A DNA stretch of 5,184 nucleotides, from the NCBI GenBank assembly GCA_903919215.1, contig CAIXHI010000442.1:1-5184 (forward strand), given 5' to 3'. The translations under genes were made by a program, and so were the position numbers. Of this stretch, positions 1 through 5,184 are shown one piece after another. The notes beneath the pieces are model-generated. The model was not told the DNA's origin. It was given only the letters and a program-made list of their open reading frames with translations, and made no database searches. Every line of letters begins with the position of its first letter. Within the stretch, counting starts at the first letter, position 1. This DNA is from an uncultured Acidimicrobiaceae bacterium. GTDB lineage: Bacteria; Actinomycetota; Acidimicrobiia; Acidimicrobiales; Ilumatobacteraceae.

Positions 1-1139
1 ATATGCGCTACATGCGCGAGTACATCGTGCCGTGCGGCATCCCCGACAAGCCGGTCACCTCGTTGGCCGAGGAGGGTGTGACGGTCGATCTCGCGCAGGT
101 TGCGGACATCGTCGCGCGGCGCGCTGCCGAGTTGTGGGGTGCCGGTGAGATCGAGCGACAAGATGTGGCCTGGAAGGTGCGGCCCGACGACCTGTCGCCG
201 TTCTCGCGTGGCGAAGGCCCTGGCAGCCGTGCCGAGGCGCGTCTGGAACAAGCCGGTGTGACCGACGGACTCTCCATCTCCGCCCGCAAGCCCGAGTGGT
301 TGCGGCCGAAGGTGAAGCTGGGGATCGAAGTACTCGCTTTGAAGAAGACCGTGCGCGAGCACTCGCTGGTGACGGTGTGCGAAGAGGCCGGCTGCCCCAA
401 TCTCAGCGAATGCTGGGCCGATGGCACGGCAACGTTCATGGTGCTGGGCGAGCGGTGCACACGTGCGTGCGGGTTCTGTCTGGTCGACACACGCAAGCCC
501 GGACTACCGGCGGCCGATGAACCGGCGCGGGTGGCGTCTGCGATCCGCGAGATGGAACTTGCGCACGCAGTGCTGACGATGGTGGCCCGCGACGACCTTG
601 TCGATGGTGGGTTTGCACATGTCGCTGCCTGTGTGGAGGCGATCCGAGCGGAGCGCCCCGGCACGAACATCGAGACGTTGGTCAGCGATGCCAAGGGCGA
701 CGACACATCGCTGGCACTGCTCTTTGCTGCCAAGCCCGATGTGTTCAACCACAACGTCGAGACGGTGGCACGCCTGCAGCGGGCGGTGCGCCCCAGCGCC
801 GGATACGCACGCAGCCTCGGCGTGCTGTCCAGGGCAAAGGCTGCAGGCCTCACCACCAAGACCGGGTTCATGCTCGGCCTCGGCGAGACCGACGAGGAGG
901 TTGGCGGACTACTCGTCGATCTCGCTTCCATCGGCGTCGACATCGTCACCATCGGTCAGTATCTGCGGCCGACGACGAACCACCTTCCTGCGGCGCGCTA
1001 CGCCGACCCGTCCGAGTTCGTGCGCTGGAAGCAGATCGGTGAGTCGTTGGGGATCGGCCATGTGGAGGCCAGCCCACTGACACGCAGCAGCTATCACGCA
1101 CAACGCGCCGCTGACGCGGTGAAGGGGGTTGAGGTATGA
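1..1139 (+). CDS. lipA: LipB-LipA fusion: octanoyltransferase C-terminus joined to complete lipoyl synthase (5' end outside window)
   Basis: The encoded protein makes protein-bound lipoate: LipB moves octanoate from acyl carrier protein to a lysine of the target domain, and LipA, a radical-SAM enzyme, inserts two sulfurs. Numbering from the first in-frame ATG (base 3), residues 1-46 match the end of LipB, including the IVPCGI motif whose Cys11 is the family's catalytic cysteine. Residues 47-90 are a charged, Gly/Pro-containing linker. Residues 95-378 are LipA: RKPEWLR, the auxiliary-cluster cysteines C126/C131/C137 (C-x4-C-x5-C), the radical-SAM cysteines C152/C156/C159 (C-x3-C-x2-C), ARDDLVDGG, HNVETV, QYLRP and the terminal RSSYHA (361-366). 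The frame is open to the window edge, and a LipB start is impossible this close to its active site, so about 170 LipB residues should lie upstream. An in-frame GTG at 258 could start a separate LipA, but it lacks a good ribosome binding site. LipA identity is near certain; the fusion is strongly supported. Confidence 0.93.
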   Translation, partial: MRYMREYIVPCGIPDKPVTSLAEEGVTVDLAQVADIVARRAAELWGAGEIERQDVAWKVRPDDLSPFSRGEGPGSRAEARLEQAGVTDGLSISARKPEWLRPKVKLGIEVLALKKTVREHSLVTVCEEAGCPNLSECWADGTATFMVLGERCTRACGFCLVDTRKPGLPAADEPARVASAIREMELAHAVLTMVARDDLVDGGFAHVAACVEAIRAERPGTNIETLVSDAKGDDTSLALLFAAKPDVFNHNVETVARLQRAVRPSAGYARSLGVLSRAKAAGLTTKTGFMLGLGETDEEVGGLLVDLASIGVDIVTIGQYLRPTTNHLPAARYADPSEFVRWKQIGESLGIGHVEASPLTRSSYHAQRAADAVKGVEV

Positions 1140-1771
1140 ACAAGGGATGGGTCGCGGCCCTGGTGGCGGCACTGTTGCTCGCAGCATGCTCGGACGATTC
1201 GAAGGGCTCAGCCGTTCCATCGACCAGCATCCCGACCAACCAGTACTTCTCCACCGACGACTATCAGGGGCCGGAGCTTGCGCTGTTGGCCCGGCGCGAC
1301 ACTGAGTCCGGCTACCACGTGCGCGTTCGCGAGTTCACGTGGCAGAACATGTCGGTACCCGGCCCGTCGGCGACCGGTTGGCTGGCACCGGGGTGGTGCT
1401 ACCCGACCAGTCAGTACCGCCTCTCGGTGGCCTCCGACGCCGTCGTCGGTGTGCTGATCGGATCCAGGTACAGCGAACTGCAGGACGGTCTGTCCGTTAC
1501 GGTGTTCACACTTGGATATGCGGAAGGTCAGCCGACGCGCGTGTTAGTGCTGCAGGTCGACCCGGCAATCACCAAGGCGTCCGTGGCGTGGAGCGACGGA
1601 GCGATGGACTCAACGGAGCCTGCTGACGGATGGGCGCTGTTGGTGGTGCCCGGTGGTGCAGGTGCCGACTTCACGCTCACACTCGACGGGAAGGATGGCT
1701 CGCGGTCGGTCGCTGCGGCCGACCTGCCGACCGGCGATTCGATCGAGTGGCAGCGGGACTGTACTGAATAG
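1136..1771 (+). CDS. predicted secreted lipoprotein of unknown function
   Basis: This 211-residue protein is not one I recognise. It has a short lipoprotein signal peptide: Lys3, a hydrophobic stretch at residues 5-15, and the lipobox LAAC with Cys18 as the predicted lipidated residue. A Ser/Asp/Pro/Thr-rich tether follows to about residue 35. The mature part looks like a soluble beta-rich domain with many Val/Thr/Trp/Tyr residues and no second membrane segment. Only two cysteines remain after the lipobox, Cys88 (in PGWCYP) and Cys209 near the end, and they could form a disulfide. The ATG overlaps the lipoyl synthase stop as ATGA, and AAGGGGG at 1122-1128 sits 7 bases upstream, so translation is probably coupled to the upstream gene. 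Codon 137 is TTA, rare in such GC-rich DNA. No catalytic motif is visible. The signal and gene call are well supported; the function is unknown. Confidence 0.85.
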   Translation: MNKGWVAALVAALLLAACSDDSKGSAVPSTSIPTNQYFSTDDYQGPELALLARRDTESGYHVRVREFTWQNMSVPGPSATGWLAPGWCYPTSQYRLSVASDAVVGVLIGSRYSELQDGLSVTVFTLGYAEGQPTRVLVLQVDPAITKASVAWSDGAMDSTEPADGWALLVVPGGAGADFTLTLDGKDGSRSVAAADLPTGDSIEWQRDCTE

Positions 1772-1791
1772 GTGGCGGTGCTGCCGGCGCC
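1771..1791. terminator. weak hairpin between convergent genes, possible terminator
   Basis: The 26-base gap between the lipoprotein stop (TAG, 1769-1771) and the stop of the converging flavoprotein gene (TAA on the minus strand, 1798-1800) can fold. Bases 1771-1778 pair with 1784-1791 around the loop TGCTG, with one G-G mismatch and one G-T pair. No run of T follows on either strand, so this is not a standard intrinsic terminator. It is listed because it is the only structure in a convergent gap where transcripts from both sides must end. Confidence 0.2.
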
Positions 1792-1797
1792 CCATGC

Positions 1798-4248
1798 TTA
1801 GGCGCGCAGGCGCTCGTTCTTCGGGTCGTACAGCGGCTCGGCACCGACGGTGGCGTTGCACAGTGTGCCGTAGATCTTGATCTGCAGCTTCGTACCTGCG
1901 GCTTCGTACTGCGGCCGCACGTAGCCGAGCGCCACACTCTTGTTGAGTGTGAAGCTCCAGCCTCCCGAGGTGACGATGCCGACGCGCTCGTCACCCTCAC
2001 CTCGGCCGGCGAAGATCGACGCGCAGAACGGTGCATCGGCGTCGCCATCCTCATCGAGTGTCAGCGGAACGAACCGCCACGGGCTGCCGTTGGCCTTCTC
2101 GGCGACGAGGGCGTCCTTGCCGACGAAGTCGGGTTTGGTGAGATCGACGAAGCGGTCGAGCGAGGCATCGAACGGTGAGAAGCCGATCTCCAGATCGCCC
2201 TTCCAGCCGCGGTAGCACTTGTCGAGGCGCAGGCTGTCGACCGCGTAGATGCCGAAGTCGCGAATGCCGTACCGCTCACCGGCCGCCCAGATGGCGTCGT
2301 ACAGCGCCACGATCTGGTCGTTGGCCGCGTGCAGTTCCCAGCCGAGCTCGCCCACGTAGTTGACGCGCAGGGTTCGCACCGGGCCGACCGCGGTGTCGAT
2401 ATCGCGCACCGACAGCCACGGGAACGAGGCGTTGTCGAGCGGGGTGCTGGTGACCTGGCTGAGCACGTCGCGCGCCCGTGGGCCGACGACGATCAGCGAG
2501 CCGAAGTCGGCGCTGACGTTGGTGAGCGTGACCGACCCGTCGGTGGGCAGGGCATGTTCCAGCACGTCGAGGTCGTGCCACTCTGCGCTCGCGGCACCGA
2601 CCGCGTAGAAGTGATCCTCGGCGAGGCGAGCAACAGTGAACTCGGACAGCACTTTGCCGTCGGGGAGGAGCGCATAGGCCAGGGTCATCCTTCCGACCTT
2701 GGGCAGCTTCGTGCACAGCAGGTGATCGAGGTACGCCTGCGCGCCCGGACCCTTGATCTCGATCTTGGTGAACCCGGGCAGGTCGAGCACCGCGACGCCG
2801 TTGCGGGCGGCGGCGCACTCTTCGGCCACCAACGGGCGCCATGCATTCGTGCGGAAGAACGACAGCGAGTGATCGCTGATCACCCCGTCGGGGTCGAACC
2901 AGGTGGGGCGCTCCCAGCCGCCGCGGGCGCCGAAGTAAGCGCCCTTGGCCTTCAGTTGTTCATAGAGCGGGGAGGTGTAGGCGGGGCGACCGACGGGCCA
3001 TTCCTGGAAGGGGAAGCCCATCGCGTACTCGTGCTGGTACACCTCGATCGCCTTGTCGATCGTGTACTGCGTGGTCGCGTAGTCCTTGTAGCGGCGACGG
3101 TCGATCGACCACAGGTCGAACTCGGGGCGGCCGTCCAGAATCCATTCGGCCACGGCCTTGCCGGCGCCGCCGCCTTGGGCGATGCCGAAGCTGAATGTGT
3201 TCGCGTGGAAGAAGTTGCGCAACCCGCGTTCGGGGCCGAGGTACGGGTTGCCGTCGGGAGCGTAGGGGATCGGACCATTCACCACGCGGGCGATACCGGC
3301 CTCGCCGAGCACCGGGACGCGCAGGCTGGCGTCCTCGATCTGCGGGGCGATGCGCTCGAGGTCGTCGTCCCACAGCATGTTGGCGAACTCGTCGGGGATG
3401 CCGTCGCGCCACATCGCGGTGGCTTTCCACTCGTATGGCCCGAGGATGAAGCTGTTGCGTTCCTGACGCAGGTAGTAGCTGGTGTCGGGGTCGCGCAGCA
3501 GCGGCAGGGGGAACTCGCGGGCGGCGAGTTCGGGGATCTCGGCAGTCACGTAGTACTGGTGCGACATCTGGGCGATGGGGTGGTGGCGGCCCAACAGCTC
3601 CATCACTTCACCGGCGCGGTAGCCGCCGGCGTTGACGACGATCTCGCAGTCGATGACGTGCTCGTCACCCTCGCGAGTGCGCGAGGTGACGGTCCAGTGG
3701 TGGTTGGCGTGCTGCTCGAGCTTGACGACGTTCTCGAAGCGGCGAACTCGGGCGCCCCACGCACGTGCGCGGCGGGCAAGGGCTTGGGTGACCTGCGACG
3801 GATCGATGTCGCCATCGAGTGGGTCCCACAACGCGCCGACCAGGTCGTGTGTCTCGATCAGGGGATAGCGCTCGACGAGTTGCGCTGGGGTGAGCATGTC
3901 GTAGCCCATACCGTTGGCGTTGGCCATGCTGGTGACGTGGCGGAACTCGGCGATCCGTTCGTCGCTGTGGGCCAGACGCACCGAACCGGTGACGTGGTAG
4001 CTGATCGGGAACTCGGGGTCCTTGGCCAGTTCGGTGAACAGTTCGGCCGAGTACTTCTGCACCTTCATCACGCTCCAACTGCTGGAGTACGTGGGCACGT
4101 TGCCGGCAGCGTGCCATGTGCTGCCGGAGGTGAGTTCGTCGCGCTCGAGCAGCAGGACATCTGTGCAGCCACGCTGCGCAAGGTGGTACAGCGCGCTGCA
4201 ACCCACGATGCCTCCGCCGATGATGACGACCTTTGCCTGCTCGCTCAT
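1798..4248 (-). CDS. FAD-dependent dimethylglycine/sarcosine dehydrogenase-family protein with GcvT-like folate domain
   Basis: This 816-residue protein has the full two-part architecture of dimethylglycine and sarcosine dehydrogenases, which oxidise N-methyl groups with FAD and pass the one-carbon unit to tetrahydrofolate. The N-terminal half (about 1-370) has the dinucleotide motif GGGIVG (11-16), Glu35 for the FAD ribose, and STWHAAG, whose His46 matches the family's covalent FAD attachment site. His230 (SHQYY) and Tyr258/259 are candidate active-site residues by analogy with dimethylglycine oxidase. The motif GIAQGGGAG closes the FAD domain. A short linker domain leads to GARGGWERPTWF (about 440-450), then the GcvT-like half with YVGELGWEL (631-639) and a GcvT C-terminal barrel with KSVALGYV near the end. 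The start at 4248 is preceded by AAGGGG with a 6-base gap; a farther upstream ATG at 4326 lies inside the divergent gene and is rejected. Family is firm; the substrate (dimethylglycine, sarcosine or another methylamine) is not resolved. Confidence 0.93.
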   Translation of the reverse strand: MSEQAKVVIIGGGIVGCSALYHLAQRGCTDVLLLERDELTSGSTWHAAGNVPTYSSSWSVMKVQKYSAELFTELAKDPEFPISYHVTGSVRLAHSDERIAEFRHVTSMANANGMGYDMLTPAQLVERYPLIETHDLVGALWDPLDGDIDPSQVTQALARRARAWGARVRRFENVVKLEQHANHHWTVTSRTREGDEHVIDCEIVVNAGGYRAGEVMELLGRHHPIAQMSHQYYVTAEIPELAAREFPLPLLRDPDTSYYLRQERNSFILGPYEWKATAMWRDGIPDEFANMLWDDDLERIAPQIEDASLRVPVLGEAGIARVVNGPIPYAPDGNPYLGPERGLRNFFHANTFSFGIAQGGGAGKAVAEWILDGRPEFDLWSIDRRRYKDYATTQYTIDKAIEVYQHEYAMGFPFQEWPVGRPAYTSPLYEQLKAKGAYFGARGGWERPTWFDPDGVISDHSLSFFRTNAWRPLVAEECAAARNGVAVLDLPGFTKIEIKGPGAQAYLDHLLCTKLPKVGRMTLAYALLPDGKVLSEFTVARLAEDHFYAVGAASAEWHDLDVLEHALPTDGSVTLTNVSADFGSLIVVGPRARDVLSQVTSTPLDNASFPWLSVRDIDTAVGPVRTLRVNYVGELGWELHAANDQIVALYDAIWAAGERYGIRDFGIYAVDSLRLDKCYRGWKGDLEIGFSPFDASLDRFVDLTKPDFVGKDALVAEKANGSPWRFVPLTLDEDGDADAPFCASIFAGRGEGDERVGIVTSGGWSFTLNKSVALGYVRPQYEAAGTKLQIKIYGTLCNATVGAEPLYDPKNERLRA

Positions 4249-4254
4249 ACGTGA

Positions 4255-4260
4255 CCCCTT
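4255..4260 (-). promoter_or_regulatory. ribosome binding site of the minus-strand flavoprotein gene
   Basis: Read on the minus strand this is AAGGGG, followed by the 6-base spacer TCACGT and the ATG at 4248-4246. It decides the start: translation from the more upstream ATG would add 26 residues that precede the conserved FAD-binding strand and that overlap the divergent gene. Confidence 0.75.
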
Positions 4261-4265
4261 ATCGA

Positions 4266-4296
4266 GTTGTGTAATAGTAAGCACAAATTTCACAAC
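4266..4296. promoter_or_regulatory. candidate operator with three TTGTG/CACAA boxes
   Basis: The pentamer TTGTG or its complement CACAA occurs three times in 31 bases: TTGTG at 4267-4271, CACAA at 4282-4286 and CACAA at 4291-4295. The outer pair extends to a perfect 6-base inverted repeat, GTTGTG (4266-4271) and CACAAC (4291-4296), with 19 bases between. The inner pair is an inverted repeat with a 10-base spacer. Such arrangements are typical of dimeric transcription regulators, but no regulator gene lies in this window and I do not assign a family. Confidence 0.45.
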
Positions 4297-4302
4297 AGGA
4301 GG
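4297..4302 (+). promoter_or_regulatory. ribosome binding site of the plus-strand flavoprotein gene
   Basis: This is a perfect AGGAGG followed by a 5-base spacer (ACAAC) and the GTG start codon at 4308-4310. It settles the choice of a GTG start, since there is no in-frame ATG ahead of the conserved FAD-binding motif. Confidence 0.85.
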
Positions 4303-4307
4303 ACAAC

Positions 4308-5184
4308 GTGGCTGACCTGCCAGCACACGCCCGAGTCGTCATCGTCGGAGGCGGCATCGTCGGATGCAGTATCGCCTACCACCTTGCCCTGCGCGGTGAG
4401 ACGGATGTCGTCCTGCTGGAGCGCAAGCAACTGACGTGCGGTACCACGTGGCATGCGGCGGGTCTGGTGGGTCAGTTGCGGGCCACGCAGAACCTCACGC
4501 GGCTGGCGCAGTACACCACCAACCTGTTCGCGACGTTGGAGGACGAGACCGGCCAGGCCACCGGGTTCCAGCGGCGCGGTTCGGTCAGCGTGGCGCCGAA
4601 CCACGAACGCTTCGAGGAGTTGAAGCGTGGCGCGTCGATGGCTCGAGTGTTCGGCTTGGAGGTCGACATCATCACTCCGGCCGACATCAAGGCGCTCGTG
4701 CCGTTGGCCAATGTCGACGACCTCGTCGGCGGTGTGCATTTGCCGGGCGACGGCATCACCAACCCGATCGACACCACCCAGGCGTTGGCCAAGGGTGCGC
4801 GGGCCAAGGGTGTCAAGATCCGCGAGAACGTCAAGGTCGACTCGATCATCGTCGAGCACGGTCGCGCCGTCGGTGTCAGTACGGAGTTCGGCGACATCCG
4901 CGCCGATGTCGTGGTCAACGCGGCAGGTATGTGGGGTCGCGAGATCGGCGATCAGGCGGGTGCCGTGGTGCCGTTGCACGCGGCGGAGCACTTCTACATC
5001 GTCACTGAAGGTGTCGAGGGCATCTCGCCGTCGATGCCGGTACTGCGCGATCCGGACGGGTGCGGGTACTTCAAGGAGGACGCCGGCAAGTTGCTCGTCG
5101 GCTGGTTCGAGCCGGTGGCCAAGCCGTGGGGGATGAAGGGCATTCCCGAAACGTTCTGCTTCGATTCGTTGCCCGAGGATTTCG
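4308..5184 (+). CDS. second dimethylglycine/sarcosine dehydrogenase-family FAD oxidoreductase (3' end outside window)
   Basis: The first 292 codons of a flavoprotein, starting at GTG after a perfect AGGAGG. The product begins (M)ADLPAHARVVIVGGG. It carries the dinucleotide motif GGGIVG (14-19), Glu38 for the FAD ribose, and GTTWHAAG, whose His49 is the predicted covalent FAD attachment residue. The following LVGQLR resembles the QLR stretch of sarcosine dehydrogenases. NAAGMWGREIG (204-214) is the second FAD-contact motif of the fold. His228 (EHFYIV) and Tyr254 (GYFKED) align with the candidate active-site residues of the neighbouring paralogue. The frame is open to the window end. Family members usually reach about 800 residues with a GcvT-like folate domain, so that half should lie beyond 5184, though a shorter oxidase without it cannot be excluded. 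It is likely co-regulated with the divergent paralogue. The substrate is not resolved; sarcosine or dimethylglycine is most likely. Confidence 0.9.
   Translation, partial: MADLPAHARVVIVGGGIVGCSIAYHLALRGETDVVLLERKQLTCGTTWHAAGLVGQLRATQNLTRLAQYTTNLFATLEDETGQATGFQRRGSVSVAPNHERFEELKRGASMARVFGLEVDIITPADIKALVPLANVDDLVGGVHLPGDGITNPIDTTQALAKGARAKGVKIRENVKVDSIIVEHGRAVGVSTEFGDIRADVVVNAAGMWGREIGDQAGAVVPLHAAEHFYIVTEGVEGISPSMPVLRDPDGCGYFKEDAGKLLVGWFEPVAKPWGMKGIPETFCFDSLPEDF

Larger units (their letters stand above)
4249..4307. promoter_or_regulatory. divergent promoter region shared by the two flavoprotein genes
   Basis: Only 59 bases separate the two start codons, so both promoters must lie here or overlap the coding starts. 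The core 4266-4296 is about one-third G+C, against GC-rich flanks. The AT core 4272-4280 offers weak -10-like hexamers on both strands: TACTAT at 4279-4274 on the minus strand (4 of 6 matches to TATAAT) and TAATAG or TAGTAA on the plus strand (3 of 6). I see no convincing -35 element for either. If both genes use this core, the two promoters face away from nearly the same bases, so one bound regulator could control both. The existence of promoters here follows from the layout; the exact elements are inference. Confidence 0.6.

Noticed and set aside
3..5. The ATG at base 3 as the true start of the lipoyl synthase gene
   Set aside because: The residues just after it are the active-site segment of LipB, which normally lies near residue 170 of that domain, so the coding frame must extend upstream of the window.
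8..952. A 314-codon open frame antisense to the lipoyl synthase gene
   Set aside because: Low-complexity Ser/Arg/Ala-rich product with no domain. The plus strand carries all the LipB and LipA motifs.
2329..4254. A 641-codon open frame on the plus strand opposite the complete flavoprotein gene
   Set aside because: It is codon-aligned antisense to the real gene, so a stop could arise only where the gene uses TTA, CTA or TCA, which are rare in GC-rich DNA. Its translation shows no recognisable domain, while the minus strand encodes a complete family member.
4249..4326. A 26-residue N-terminal extension of the minus-strand flavoprotein (ATG at 4326)
   Set aside because: It would overlap the divergent gene's start and ribosome binding site and precede the usual family start. 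The ATG at 4248 has its own AAGGGG site.
4290..4991. A 233-codon minus-strand frame opposite the second flavoprotein
   Set aside because: Codon-aligned antisense shadow with no motif. The plus-strand frame has the FAD-binding motifs and a perfect ribosome binding site.
1..5184. Mobile element, CRISPR array, tRNA or rRNA, phage or toxin-antitoxin genes
   Set aside because: No transposase or integrase motifs, spaced direct repeats, cloverleaf-like sequences or small paired genes were seen. All but about 90 bases is accounted for by four metabolic or envelope genes.

Overview
The window is GC-rich chromosomal DNA with tightly packed genes. Codons are mostly G/C-ending, start codons are ATG or GTG, and clear Shine-Dalgarno sequences precede them. 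The lipoyl-enzyme sequences look actinobacterial: a LipB piece reading IVPCGI and a LipA piece reading CTRACGFCLVDTRKP. A member of the Acidimicrobiia (Ilumatobacter-like) is my best guess, but that placement is inference from protein style and not a proof.

Layout, left to right. (1) Bases 1-1139, + strand: the 3' part of a gene whose single open frame holds the C-terminal end of an octanoyltransferase (LipB, with its catalytic cysteine) and then a complete lipoyl synthase (LipA). This is an apparent LipB-LipA fusion. (2) Bases 1136-1771, + strand: a small predicted lipoprotein of unknown function, joined to the lipoyl gene by an ATGA stop/start overlap. (3) Bases 1798-4248, - strand: a complete 816-residue flavoprotein of the dimethylglycine/sarcosine dehydrogenase family, with an FAD oxidoreductase half and a folate-binding GcvT-like half. 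It converges on the lipoprotein gene across a 26-base gap. (4) Bases 4249-4307: a 59-base AT-rich divergent control region with three TTGTG/CACAA boxes. (5) Bases 4308-5184, + strand: the first 292 codons of a second, diverged paralogue of the same flavoprotein family, with a GTG start and an AGGAGG ribosome binding site, running off the window.

How the genes may work together. The two divergent flavoproteins probably carry out oxidative N-demethylation of methylated glycines or related methylamines, passing the one-carbon unit to tetrahydrofolate. A shared promoter region suggests co-regulation. Their substrates cannot be assigned from sequence alone. The lipoyl gene makes the cofactor for 2-oxoacid dehydrogenases and for the glycine cleavage H protein. 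A metabolic link to glycine made by the flavoproteins is possible, but the two blocks are convergent and nothing in the DNA ties them together.

No RNA genes, mobile elements, CRISPR arrays or tandem repeats were seen, and no gene-free stretch exceeds 60 bases. I found no clearly new biological system. The points most worth a second look are the LipB-LipA fusion and the compact divergent operator between the paralogues.
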